A program made the translations under genes and the position numbers. Positions 1 through 7,336 of a stretch of 64,000 nucleotides of DNA are shown here, in pieces. The notes beneath the pieces were generated by a model. That model worked only from the letters and a program-made list of their open reading frames with translations, made no database searches and was not told where the DNA came from. How positions within the stretch are numbered: position 1 is the stretch's first letter; every line of letters starts with the position of its first letter. This DNA comes from Verrucomicrobiota bacterium (GTDB taxonomy: Bacteria > Verrucomicrobiota > Verrucomicrobiia > Limisphaerales > UBA1319), in NCBI GenBank assembly GCA_022711435.1, contig JAKLFB010000012.1, positions 1 through 64,000 on the forward strand. The letters run 5' to 3'.

Positions 1-136
1 AATCTCCTTCACCTCTCCGCTCGGCGGCAGACTCGCAACCTGCCGCCCGTTTGTTGTACCCCCCTCCCCACTACCTGCATTTTCAAACCGCCATTTTCAC
101 CCCATGTTTACGCCGCCGCCAACACTGACCCGGACT

Positions 137-162
137 TTCCCGAAAAGGGACATTTTCGGGAA
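137..162. repeat. Perfect 10-bp inverted repeat (hairpin)
   Basis: TTCCCGAAAA at 137-146 is mirrored by TTTTCGGGAA at 153-162 around the 6-nt loop GGGACA. The stem is perfect. No T-run follows, so it does not look like an intrinsic terminator. It lies in the 300-base stretch before the first convincing gene, in which I see no other coding signal. It could be a protein-binding site or a recombination site of the accessory region; its role is unknown. Confidence 0.55.
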
Positions 163-235
163 TCGGATTAGCGGCGGGCTGGCCCACCTGGGCTGCTGTT
201 TGATGTCGGGCGTTCATAAATCTGTTGTCTTTTCC

Positions 236-289
236 TGTGCGCACAATAATGTTAAATCCAATCACACGCAAGCACTTTGTGTGCGCACA
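236..289. promoter_or_regulatory. Two identical TGTGCGCACA palindromes upstream of the RHH gene
   Basis: The perfect 10-bp palindrome TGTGCGCACA occurs at 236-245 and again at 280-289. The centres are 44 bp apart, about four helical turns, so both copies face the same side of the helix. The second ends 15 bp before the ATG of the small RHH gene. RHH proteins typically bind short paired palindromes and repress their own operon, so an autoregulatory operator for the RHH-MFS pair is a reasonable inference. The repeats are seen directly; the binding protein is inferred. Confidence 0.5.
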
Positions 290-304
290 AGAAAGAATGG
301 TCGA

Positions 305-499
305 ATGAGTAAGAAGCCCAAGCTGGGTAGGCCCCCGCTCCCCAAGGGAGCGTCGCGGGGAGAACGTCTGTTCTGCCGGTTACTGCCCTCCGAAGTGGCC
401 GAGATCGTAGCGGCAGCCCGGAATGCCGGAAAGTCCAAGTCGGACTGGATTCGGGAAACTCTGCTCGCGGGAGCACGCCAAGGCCGAAACCGGCCATAG
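305..499 (+). CDS. Small ribbon-helix-helix-like protein
   Basis: A 64-residue basic protein. The N-terminus (KKPKLGRPPLPKGASRGERL) is the Gly-Arg-Pro-rich tail common in plasmid mobilisation and CopG/MobC-like RHH proteins. It is followed by a short strand (LFCRLLPSE) and two helices (EVAEIVAAARNAG, SKSDWIRETLLAGA), the RHH layout. I chose the internal ATG at 305 because the upstream extension in the same frame is low-complexity and unlike any family, and because the palindromes then sit just upstream. The gene ends 13 bp before the MFS gene, so the two probably form one transcript. Its likely role is a transcriptional autoregulator; a mobilisation accessory role is the main alternative. Confidence 0.55.
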   Translation: MSKKPKLGRPPLPKGASRGERLFCRLLPSEVAEIVAAARNAGKSKSDWIRETLLAGARQGRNRP

Positions 500-512
500 C
501 TGCGATGGCTGC

Positions 513-1718
513 ATGAATCCGTGCGAACCATCGCCACGACCTCGCTGGCTTAACCGGACGGTGCTCGGCATCGGCCTGGCCAGCCTGTTCAGCGACTGGT
601 CGCATGAGATCGCCACGACGGTCATGCCTGCGTTCCTGGCCACGATGGGCGTGGCGGCAGCCTGGCTGGGACTGATCGAAGGCGTTTCGGATGGCCTTTC
701 CAGCTTCGCCAAGCTGGCGTCGGGCTACTACACCGACCGGCTCCGCCGTAGAAAACCCATCGCAGTCGCGGGATACCTGGTGACGGCCTTGGGCACGGCA
801 TCGTTCGGCCTGGCAACCGCTGCCTGGCACGTCCTGATGGCGCGTGCCCTGGCATGGCTGGGGCGTGGCATTCGCACACCCATCCGCAAGGCGTTGCTGG
901 CGGCGTCAGTGACCAGGGAAACCTATGGCCGGGCCTTTGGATTCGAGCGGATGATGGACACGCTGGGCGCGATTGTCGGCCCGGCCTCTGCGTTTTTCCT
1001 GCTCTCAGCCGTCAACCATCACTATCCCACCCTCTTTGCCCTGACACTGATTCCGGGCCTGCTGGCGGCAGTGCTGATCGCATTCGTGGTCCAGGAGAAG
1101 GAGCGGAAGCCGGTGCCGCACATTTCCTTCGGCGAGAGCCTGCGGGCTTTGCCGAAGGATTACCGCAAGTTCCTCGTCGCCGTGGGTCTGTTTGGCATGG
1201 GTGATTTCGCGCACACCCTGCTGATACTGCTGGCGACCGTGAAGTTGACACCGACACTCGGCGCGGCCAGGGCCGCAAGCATTGCGACCGGCCTTTACGT
1301 GCTGCACAACATCCTCTATGCGGTCTTCTCGATGGCCGCTGGCTGGCTGGCCGACCGGATGAACAAGGGGCATCTGCTGGCTATCGGCTACTTTCTGGCG
1401 GCTGTCATGGCGATGGGAGTGATCCTGCTCCCGATGAATGTGTGGACCCTGGCGATGGTCTTTCTTGTCGGCGGGATTTACGTCGGCATGGAGGAAACAC
1501 TGGAGGATTCCTTCTGCGCGGAATTGGTGCCGGAGCAGCACCACGGCATGGCCTTCGGCACGCTGGCCACGGTCAACGGGATCGGGGATTTCATCTCCAG
1601 CGCCGTCGTCGGCATCCTGTGGACCACCTGCGGGGTGCCGGTTGCCTTCGCCTACAGCGGTATCCTCTTTGTCTGCGGCAGCCTGCTGGTTCTGCGGGTG
1701 GGCCGGGCCGGGAGTTGA
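513..1718 (+). CDS. MFS transporter
   Basis: A 401-residue inner-membrane protein with about 12 hydrophobic segments. The loop 2-3 motif of the major facilitator superfamily is visible as GYYTDRLRRRKPIAVAGY, and a weaker repeat after helix 8 as GWLADRMNKGHLLAIGY. The first helix carries SDWSHEIATTVMPAFL, matching a group of uncharacterised MFS exporters with a SDxSxE start. I chose ATG 513; a longer start at 423 would overlap the RHH gene. The substrate is not readable. Proximity to a nickel-regulated cluster raises metal export as a possibility only; a small organic compound or drug is equally possible. Confidence 0.8.
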   Translation: MNPCEPSPRPRWLNRTVLGIGLASLFSDWSHEIATTVMPAFLATMGVAAAWLGLIEGVSDGLSSFAKLASGYYTDRLRRRKPIAVAGYLVTALGTASFGLATAAWHVLMARALAWLGRGIRTPIRKALLAASVTRETYGRAFGFERMMDTLGAIVGPASAFFLLSAVNHHYPTLFALTLIPGLLAAVLIAFVVQEKERKPVPHISFGESLRALPKDYRKFLVAVGLFGMGDFAHTLLILLATVKLTPTLGAARAASIATGLYVLHNILYAVFSMAAGWLADRMNKGHLLAIGYFLAAVMAMGVILLPMNVWTLAMVFLVGGIYVGMEETLEDSFCAELVPEQHHGMAFGTLATVNGIGDFISSAVVGILWTTCGVPVAFAYSGILFVCGSLLVLRVGRAGS

Positions 1719-1902
1719 TGCGCCGCCCACACAACTGAGCCGCGACAGGGTCGCCGACAATCTGCGCTTAATGTTGATCCCTTCCGTTTCGCGCCGCGCA
1801 GCAGGAATGCCCGTTTACGGGGTCTAGCTGGCGTCCAGAGCTACCGCAGCGTCGCTGGTGATGCTTGGGGGAGGCTGTCAGGTCTCGAAGGCTGTCCGAT
1901 CT

Positions 1903-2517
1903 TCAGGGCGAAATGCGTCGGATTGTAAACAGCTCCTTTTCGGGTTTGTCAACGCACTGGCGGGATAGCGCCTCAAGTTTCTCGACGGGCTGGTCGGTGA
2001 TGGATTTCAAATACGCGGCTTGGGGGCGAAATTCGAGCACGTCGCCCTTCAAGTCCTTACGCCTGACGGCGACGAAGGACTGTTGGTAATTCAAGACCTC
2101 GGCCAGGCGTAGGTCGAGCCGACCCAGGCTGTTGCCCGTGCCCACCGACAGCCCGTCCACGAGACAAGTGAACGGTGTTTGTGGCGGGACGTAGCAGACG
2201 ACCTCCAACTCGTGCCGTCCCCACTGCGACTTGAACTTCCGGAGTGCCGCTTGGCCGATGCGCCAGCCCAGGACATTCCACGGGCCAACGTGCCCATGCT
2301 GCCGTTTGATTTCAGCCCACCAGTCTTCCGCAGGCTGCCCCACATTCCAGGCGTTGTCCCCCGGTTTGGATTGGACAATGGCGGAGTTCGTCCGCGTGCC
2401 GCTCGATTTCGGGGTGGAGTTCGTGGGACCGTCGTCGTGCGCCCAGGCGCAGCACGCCAACATCACAAACGCTGCACAGACCCCAGCCGCCTGAACCAAA
2501 GTATTTCTGCTTGTCAT
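1903..2517 (-). CDS. Exported FmdE-like domain protein
   Basis: A 204-residue protein with a signal peptide (hydrophobic residues about 9-26, cleavage near AWA). Residues about 68-150 match the FmdE domain, named after a protein of the formylmethanofuran dehydrogenase operon: HGHVGPWNVLGWRIGQAAL at about 74-92, then CLVDGLSVGTGNSLGR at about 118-133. In classical FmdE the first motif reads HxHxCPG; here the cysteine position is not Cys (HVGPW), while Cys118 in the second motif remains. No methanogenesis gene is present, so a metal-binding or metal-handling role in the periplasm is more likely. It is transcribed divergently from the secreted protein-pseudopilin-nikR unit, across a NikR-like box. 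Confidence 0.65.
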   Translation of the reverse strand: MTSRNTLVQAAGVCAAFVMLACCAWAHDDGPTNSTPKSSGTRTNSAIVQSKPGDNAWNVGQPAEDWWAEIKRQHGHVGPWNVLGWRIGQAALRKFKSQWGRHELEVVCYVPPQTPFTCLVDGLSVGTGNSLGRLDLRLAEVLNYQQSFVAVRRKDLKGDVLEFRPQAAYLKSITDQPVEKLEALSRQCVDKPEKELFTIRRISP

Positions 2518-2550
2518 ACGCTTTTGCTCTTGCGTAACACCGCGTCATGC

Positions 2551-2578
2551 GTGTTACATCGTGGCTATGTCGTAACAC
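2551..2578. promoter_or_regulatory. Putative NikR operator GTGTTAC-N14-GTAACAC
   Basis: GTGTTAC at 2551-2557 and GTAACAC at 2572-2578 form a perfect 7-bp inverted repeat with a 14-nt spacer. From memory, GTGTTAC-N13/14-GTAACAC is the NikR box described for deltaproteobacterial (Geobacter) NikR. A third half-site, GTAACAC, lies at 2534-2540. The element sits between the divergent starts at 2517 and 2646, and a nikR gene ends the rightward operon. Seen: the repeat and its position. Inferred: NikR binds here and controls both directions in response to nickel. Confidence 0.75.
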
Positions 2579-2645
2579 TGACAGGCGGGCCTCGTCAAGC
2601 GTGGACGCAGGGATCGCCTATCAAACAGAAATCGGTGAACACAGT

Positions 2646-3794
2646 ATGAGCACATTGAGAACCATGTTGGCCGTCCTCATGATCCTGGAGGCTGCCACTC
2701 TGTCCGCCCTGGCAGCGGACGAAACCCATTCCAATCTCCAATCAGTCACGTCCAGCGGCACCAGCGCCTGGAATGGCACCTTTCCGTTCACCCTCCGTGG
2801 TGTGCTTCTGTGCGACCCGGAGGAGATGCTGGATTACGCCCCGAACTTCATCCCTTGGGACAACGGTGCGAACGCTGGAAAGATGGGCGGTGAGTGGCAA
2901 GTCACCTTCCAGGCCGTTGAAGCGGGCGACCGGGGAGGCACCACCTGCTGGATGGGCCAGAACTATGCCAATCGCGTTCCGCCCCACGACGACGAGTTCA
3001 GCTACTCGAATCCGGCGTGGGTCGCGGAAATCAATCGGCTCAATTTTGACCCCACCACTGGCCACAAGTTCCGCGCCGGAGACCTGGTTCAAATCACGGC
3101 ACGGCAGGCTTTGTTCTATGGCGGCAAGCGCAACATCAACGAAGGTCACGACGTTGATCCTTCGGCGAACTTCGACATCGTGTTGGTCACGCCGAACTAC
3201 GGCTTGCCAGCGCCAGAGGTCATCACTCTAGCGGACGTGATGGAACCGGTGGGTGTTCCTAATGATCCGACGACCTGGGGATACATCTTCGACCAAACCC
3301 GCACCATTGGCGGCGAGCACTACCAGGGGATGCGCGTCCGCATCAATGACCTCACGTTGGTCACGACAAACGGGTGGAATCCCACGAACCTCTGGAACGA
3401 CCGCAAATGCACGGTGACTGACGGAGCCGGTCGCCACTTCACGATTCGTCATCCCCGCTACAGTCTCGGCCCGGCTCTGACGAACCGATTCGACGCCATT
3501 GGCATCTTCACGCAGGAATCCGGTTCTGGCATCCAGGGCACCAACGGATACGAACTGTTTGCTCAACAGATCATCCCGCAAGACCCACCGGTGCTTGGCA
3601 TCGCACAGAAGATCGCCATCACCTGGCCGGTGAGCGGGGCTGCCTACCAGCTTGAATACCGGACAGACCTCAACTCGACGAATTGGCTTCCTGTCACGGC
3701 TACGCCGGTAGTGATCGAGGGCCAGAACACGGTGCTGGTGCCGTCTGCCATGCTGCCGCGTGAGCAGTATTACCGACTACGTAAGACAAATTGA
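2646..3794 (+). CDS. Secreted protein of unknown function
   Basis: A 382-residue protein with a signal peptide ([20 protein letters not shown], cleavage near LAA). The mature part is beta-rich, with many Trp/Asn/Gly positions and no enzyme motif I recognise. The last 50 residues ([14 protein letters not shown] … YYRLRK) form the tail found on many Verrucomicrobiota exoproteins, probably a small beta domain. I chose the start at ATG 2646 because the signal peptide begins there. It is the first gene of the rightward unit behind the NikR-like box, and the pseudopilin starts 5 bp after its stop. A nickel-responsive exoprotein is inferred from position only. Confidence 0.7.
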   Translation: MSTLRTMLAVLMILEAATLSALAADETHSNLQSVTSSGTSAWNGTFPFTLRGVLLCDPEEMLDYAPNFIPWDNGANAGKMGGEWQVTFQAVEAGDRGGTTCWMGQNYANRVPPHDDEFSYSNPAWVAEINRLNFDPTTGHKFRAGDLVQITARQALFYGGKRNINEGHDVDPSANFDIVLVTPNYGLPAPEVITLADVMEPVGVPNDPTTWGYIFDQTRTIGGEHYQGMRVRINDLTLVTTNGWNPTNLWNDRKCTVTDGAGRHFTIRHPRYSLGPALTNRFDAIGIFTQESGSGIQGTNGYELFAQQIIPQDPPVLGIAQKIAITWPVSGAAYQLEYRTDLNSTNWLPVTATPVVIEGQNTVLVPSAMLPREQYYRLRKTN

Positions 3795-3798
3795 CGCC

Positions 3799-4446
3799 AT
3801 GCGTGCAACCAGGCATCGGCTGTTGGCTTTCACCCTGATCGAACTCCTGGTGGTGATCGCCATCATTGCTGTGCTGGCCGCGCTGCTCTTGCCCGCGCTG
3901 GCGCGAGCCAAGGAGAAAGCGAAGGTCACGAAGGCGCACGCTGAACTCTACGGCGTGGGCCTCGCCTTGGAGATGTATGCTGACGACAACGAGAACCAAC
4001 TGCCGCCCGTCCGCGTGAACTGCAACACCGACCTCGCTGACCACTGGTGCCAGTTCCCCGTCGAACTCGTCGATCAGGGTTATCTGCCGCGTGGCAATCG
4101 ACCTGGCATGGCGGCGAACATGGAGGACGTGTTCAACCCCGGTCACACCTACAAATACGCCGCGCCGGGGCCGCAATTACTGAACGATTCGGCTGGCGGC
4201 AATTTCAAGCTGTGGGTGCCGGATGATTTCCCTGAATGCGCTACAGACTCCGGCAGATACTACTCAAGCTCGAAGGACTCACCCGTGCGGTGGGCGATCT
4301 GGAGCATGGGGCCGCGTCCAGATAGTCCCAAGACCCAGGACGCCCATGCGCCAATGGCCCGGAGCAGTTGGTATCGGAGAGCCGGAGATAGCGGCGTCAT
4401 CGTCCGCTTTGCCACGCGAGACGGGATGCAGATTAAGACCCCATGA
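3799..4446 (+). CDS. Type II secretion/type IV pilus-like pseudopilin
   Basis: A 215-residue protein with a class III leader: a short basic N-terminus ([10 protein letters not shown]) and then [20 protein letters not shown]. The prepilin peptidase would cut before the Phe and methylate it, and Glu+5 is present. The hydrophobic stem continues into [13 protein letters not shown], then a soluble head with Cys residues. This class is greatly expanded in Verrucomicrobiota, Lentisphaerae and Planctomycetes, mostly without known function. It lies 5 bp after the secreted-protein gene, and its stop overlaps the nikR start as ATGA (4443-4446), so translation is probably coupled. A pseudopilin inside a nickel-regulated unit is unusual. 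Confidence 0.85.
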   Translation: MRATRHRLLAFTLIELLVVIAIIAVLAALLLPALARAKEKAKVTKAHAELYGVGLALEMYADDNENQLPPVRVNCNTDLADHWCQFPVELVDQGYLPRGNRPGMAANMEDVFNPGHTYKYAAPGPQLLNDSAGGNFKLWVPDDFPECATDSGRYYSSSKDSPVRWAIWSMGPRPDSPKTQDAHAPMARSSWYRRAGDSGVIVRFATRDGMQIKTP

Positions 4447-4937
4447 ACGAAGCGCCCAAGCCGTTGACGACCCGCGAGCCTTTGCTAACCTTAGACTCCG
4501 TGAACGCGAGCAAGCAGGAACCCGTGGTTCGTTTCAGCATCTCCCTCCCCGGAAAGCTGGCCAAACAACTCGACCAGATGACCCACCAGAAGGGCTACGA
4601 TAATCGCTCCCTGGCCGTTGCGGACATGATTCGGGCACACCTGGTGGAGCACCGGCAGAACTTCGGGGACGAGGACATCGCTGGCACCATCACCCTCGTT
4701 TACGACCATCACAAACAGCATGTCCAAGCTACGCTCACGGACATTCAGCACGACCACCACGAAGTCATCGTGTCCGCACTTCACGTCCACCTGGATCACC
4801 ACAACTGTCTGGAAGTGCTGGTGGTGCGCGGCAAGGCAGACCTCATCAAGAAGATCGCCGATGAACTGATCGCAGCGAAGGGGGTCAAGCACGGCAAGTT
4901 GACCGTGACCACCACGGGCAAGGATTTGCCGACATAG
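4443..4937 (+). CDS. nikR: Nickel-responsive transcriptional regulator NikR
   Basis: A 164-residue protein. Residues about 28-72 are the RHH DNA-binding arm ([19 protein letters not shown], then [15 protein letters not shown]). Residues about 80-160 form the ACT-like tetramerisation domain. The four high-affinity nickel ligands of the family are all in place: His103 (IQHDHHE), His114 and His116 (LHVHLDHH) and Cys122 (NCLE), equivalent to His76, His87, His89 and Cys95 of Escherichia coli NikR. It is longer than E. coli NikR because of an extra N-terminal segment of about 27 residues. The start overlaps the pseudopilin stop. The probable operator is at 2551-2578, implying nickel-dependent autoregulation. 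Confidence 0.93.
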   Translation: MNEAPKPLTTREPLLTLDSVNASKQEPVVRFSISLPGKLAKQLDQMTHQKGYDNRSLAVADMIRAHLVEHRQNFGDEDIAGTITLVYDHHKQHVQATLTDIQHDHHEVIVSALHVHLDHHNCLEVLVVRGKADLIKKIADELIAAKGVKHGKLTVTTTGKDLPT

Positions 4938-5099
4938 TAGTTTGTCGGATCGCTCAGACGACGACTGTGCTTGGCCGATTGAAGGGCGAGACGGCGGGTA
5001 ATCTTCAATGTATTCCGCCTCCAACCGAGGGGCCAGTTGACGGGAGGTTCCGGTAGCACCGGCTTCACTCGCGGGTCGCCATAGCCGTTCCAGAGCCGG

Positions 5100-5315
5100 T
5101 TGTTGAAGTTGGCATCAGCGGGCTTCATGGACTCGAAATGGCCGCTCGACATCGGCGAGGACACGGGCACGCCGGTCAGCGGAGATTACCGAGTGCCTTT
5201 CAAGTTCACCGGAGAGCTGGGAAGGGGCACGATCCACATCGCCAACCACAAACTGACCGAGGCGGAACTCCAGCAATACCGCGAAGGTCGATTGAAAGCT
5301 GCCCTGGCTCAGTGA
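5100..5315 (+). pseudogene. Arylsulfatase C-terminal fragment
   Basis: The segment translated from about 5127 (DIGEDTGTPVSGDYRVPFKF, then TGELGRGTIHI) matches the C-terminal end of family S1 arylsulfatases, where a G-(D)-x-G-(T/S)-P-V-S-x-x-Y stretch precedes PFxFTG. Nothing of the catalytic domain (CxPSR, metal ligands) is present upstream, where unrelated sequence and the end of nikR lie. It is therefore a truncated relic of a roughly 500-800-residue enzyme, consistent with rearrangement inside the island. It may still be translated as a 60-70-residue peptide, but no function is expected. Confidence 0.6.
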
Positions 5316-5402
5316 GGGATTGACGGTTCTTGCTGATCCCGGTGCCGACGCGATCCCGGATGATTTGTTCTTTTGGCATGGCTGGTCCTTTCGATGGAGC
5401 AT

Positions 5403-5768
5403 TCAGGTTTCGGACCCTGGCAGGCCATTGGGCATCTCGACCATCAGCCTGGACATCCTCAGCGCCCGCAGGGCGTCCGCGAGCGCCGTGAACTGCTCAT
5501 CGCTGAGGTCGCCCTGGAAGACCTGCTCCAGCTTGACGCCAGCGCGACGCAGAACGAGGGCAGCAAGGAGCGACTTGATGGAGGCAGACGTGGCCAGGAA
5601 CACCGGTCGCTGGCTGCCTAAAGCGGCTTCCAGCGCGACCTCGGCCATCACCAGCGACTCCGGGGGCGCTTCAACGCCAAACTCGGAAGCGGCAGCTCGC
5701 TCCGCCTGGCCGTAGGCGGCTTCCAACCAGCTCACGAACTCCCGCAAGATCGGTTTCGTCTCCGTCAT
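5403..5768 (-). CDS. Small protein resembling a DnaB-helicase segment
   Basis: A 121-residue protein starting MTETKPILREFVSWLEAAYG. Residues about 52-110 (VFLATSASIKSLLAALVLRR … LSDEQFTALADALRALR) resemble the stretch after the Walker A region of DnaB-type helicases (VxxFSLEMSxxQLxxRLL … LxDEDxxRLxxAxxxLxxAPxxI). The Walker motifs themselves are absent. It is the last gene of three minus-strand genes; its ATG overlaps the stop of the preceding gene as ATGA (5765-5768). It may be a decayed or repurposed helicase fragment carried by the island. Similarity was judged by eye and is modest. Confidence 0.45.
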   Translation of the reverse strand: MTETKPILREFVSWLEAAYGQAERAAASEFGVEAPPESLVMAEVALEAALGSQRPVFLATSASIKSLLAALVLRRAGVKLEQVFQGDLSDEQFTALADALRALRMSRLMVEMPNGLPGSET

Positions 5769-6331
5769 AGCAGGACGCGGCGGGGCACCAGGGCGTGCGG
5801 AGTCAGAAAGTGGAGAAACAAATGGTCGCGGCTCAGCCCCAGACCGATGTGGATCACACGTAGCCTCGACTCCACTCCGGCGCTCTGGAGCGCGAGGGTC
5901 GCGCAGTGCGCCCACGGGCTGCCATTTCCGGCGCGATGGTAGGGCGGTTCGTGCGCGACACCGGCAACGTAAACAATTTCCGTCTGGAACCGGAACCATA
6001 TCTCTGCTGAGGGGACGAAGCGGTCGATCACCACGGCTGTCTTCCCGTGAGCGAACTGGCGACCGGGCAGTCCGTCATACAACTGGTGGATCCTTTCCAG
6101 CGACCAGCAGGGTGCGGCCACAACCAAGTTGGTGATGCCTTCGAGCCTGCTGACAACGATGGTGAAGTCCAGCGGGGCTTCGGACGGGGGACCGACCAGT
6201 GGCAGGCACGCCAGGCAGATGCCCTCCTGCCGCAGCAGGTCCAGGACGTGCAGGTCGCGGTGTTCGCTCCAGGAAAGACACTCGGCCTTCCAGTCGATCC
6301 CGGTATCGTCGATGGCTTCAGTGGCGATCAT
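5765..6331 (-). CDS. Hypothetical protein, middle gene of a three-gene operon
   Basis: A 188-residue soluble protein with no domain I can name. It is rich in Trp, Cys and His around EHRDLHVLDLLRQEGICLAC and has a YHRAGNGSPWAHCATLALQS segment, which might form a catalytic or metal site but matches no motif I know. I chose ATG 6331 over the longer in-frame start at 6445 because a plausible Shine-Dalgarno run (AAGGCGGG on the minus strand) precedes it and because it overlaps the stop of the upstream 57-codon gene as ATGA. The stop overlaps the next gene's ATG in the same way. Confidence 0.5.
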   Translation of the reverse strand: MIATEAIDDTGIDWKAECLSWSEHRDLHVLDLLRQEGICLACLPLVGPPSEAPLDFTIVVSRLEGITNLVVAAPCWSLERIHQLYDGLPGRQFAHGKTAVVIDRFVPSAEIWFRFQTEIVYVAGVAHEPPYHRAGNGSPWAHCATLALQSAGVESRLRVIHIGLGLSRDHLFLHFLTPHALVPRRVLL

Positions 6332-6501
6332 GATCCCGCCTTCAAGATCATCGACGATAGCGCATCGCCCTGGCAAATCCGATTGCTGTTCCGGTCGCGG
6401 GTGACGTTGGCCTGCTTGTCGTAGTAGCCCAGGAAGTCGTCCCAATCGGTGGTCGCGTCAGCATGTTGTTCCGTCAGGTTCACACCCTCTCCATACGTCA
6501 T
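6328..6501 (-). CDS. 57-residue hypothetical protein, first gene of the operon
   Basis: A short acidic, hydrophilic protein (begins MTYGEGVNLTEQHADATTDW and continues DDFLGYYDKQANVTRDRNSN). Its TGA stop overlaps the ATG of the following gene at 6328-6331. Two back-to-back ATGA overlaps in this operon are the main reason to accept so small a gene. The DDFLGYYDK segment resembles start regions of island-borne replication or partner proteins, but I cannot assign a family. Confidence 0.45.
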   Translation of the reverse strand: MTYGEGVNLTEQHADATTDWDDFLGYYDKQANVTRDRNSNRICQGDALSSMILKAGS

Positions 6502-6530
6502 GGTCGGTATTCGCGCAAACCTTCCCGGTT

Positions 6531-6550
6531 TTGCTGACAGTTGCTGACAA
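6531..6550. repeat. Tandem direct repeat of TTGCTGACA(G/A)
   Basis: Two adjacent 10-bp copies, TTGCTGACAG at 6531-6540 and TTGCTGACAA at 6541-6550, lie about 30 bp upstream of the minus-strand operon start. They could be arm-type binding sites of the island recombinase, a regulator site, or part of the operon promoter. The sequence shows only the repeat. Confidence 0.5.
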
Positions 6551-6681
6551 CTTTTTTGCGGTTTGGTGCGTTTGCGTGCGAAATCGGTTCTTGCTGGCCA
6601 AGACCGCCGACCTCGATTATCCTCAATAAATAAGCGGTTTTCGGTGTGTTTTGGTGGAAATTGAAGAAGCGGGGGGGATGC

Positions 6682-6705
6682 TTTCGATTCCCTTCACCCG
6701 CTCCA
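6682..6705 (+). other. att-like copy of a tRNA-Gly 3' end
   Basis: TTCGATTCCCTTCACCCGCT plus CCA reads as T-loop, 3' T-stem, acceptor 3' strand CACCCGC, discriminator T and encoded CCA of a tRNA-Gly (whose 5' end would be GCGGGTG). The 5' T-stem strand and the rest of the tRNA are absent upstream, so this is only a 3' fragment. Such fragments mark the far attachment site of an element integrated into a tRNA gene. The intact tRNA-Gly would lie left of the window. Confidence 0.6.
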
Positions 6706-7018
6706 AAATCTCCAAAGCCAATAATACCAAGCGGTTGCGGCTTTTCGGCATTCCTCAAAACGGCCGATTGTTAAATGGACTGTTAAAACAGCCGCCTAAA
6801 TTCGCCTGTTTCCGGTGACGTGCAGGAATGTTGGCGTGACGGCCCCGCCACCCGGCCGACAGCAACCGCCGCTCCCAGCGGATGCGCCTCGGCCAAAGCA
6901 TCCTTTTCTCGGCCGCTCGGCCACCTGCGGCGACCGGCCACACCCCTTTCATGCCGCCGAGCGTTGACATACCCAACGCGCTGCGGGCTGCGTGTGACCG
7001 AACCTCTGAACCTCCGAA
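6706..7018. other. Stretch without a recognisable gene
   Basis: Between the att-like repeat and the integrase relic I find no open frame resembling a protein. The left part is relatively AT-rich, and the right part is GC-rich with degenerate short repeats of GGCCGnnCGGCC type. It may be the decayed remainder of the integrase gene and its flanks. Confidence 0.4.
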
Positions 7019-7300
7019 TCAAAGACCCAGAAAGGTGTCTGTAACCGGGTTTGATCCCTTCACGATGTATCCGCGCCCCTCAGCGAAGGTAAAGAGCGTC
7101 CCAACGACGGTGCGGAAGTTCTTCACGGTCTGGGGTGCAGCTTCGAGCCCATCGAGCCACCTTTGTACGTCTCGACCAGTGACGTGGGAGATTTCGCTCG
7201 TGAACGCGTCGGCGAATCGGTGAAGCCGGAAACGGAGGTCCTGAAGGTATCGTTTGGACTTCTTGCTCCGCGCCTTCGCCTCGATCAGTTCTTCGACCAC
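7019..7300 (-). pseudogene. Tyrosine recombinase (integrase), N-terminal fragment
   Basis: About 94 residues cover only the SAM-like core-binding domain of phage-type integrases (VVEELIEAKARSKKSKRYLQ, DLRFRLHRFADAF, DVQRWLDGLEAAPQTVKNFR, TLFTFAEGRGYI). A stop then follows and the catalytic R…HxxR…Y domain is missing. Codons upstream of the nominal start stay open and in register (TVAEVVEELIEAK) back to the tRNA-Thr 3' end, so the true N-terminus may also have been lost. Its position directly against the tRNA 3' end is where an island integrase belongs. It is inactive as it stands. Confidence 0.8.
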
Positions 7301-7336
7301 CTCGGCAACGGTCTTTGTAAGTCCTTGACTATGAAT

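Noticed and set aside
236..289. CRP/FNR sites
   Set aside because: The palindromes are 10 bp with no TGTGA-N6-TCACA or TTGAT-N4-ATCAA spacing.
6682..6705. Possible tRNA-Ser or tmRNA end
   Set aside because: The acceptor 3' strand CACCCGC and discriminator T fit a tRNA-Gly beginning GCGGGTG better than a tRNA-Ser or tmRNA.
6498..6758. 86-residue minus-strand frame overlapping the att-like repeat
   Set aside because: It runs across the tRNA-like repeat and AT-rich non-coding DNA, resembles no family, and lies antisense to the tRNA-Gly fragment.
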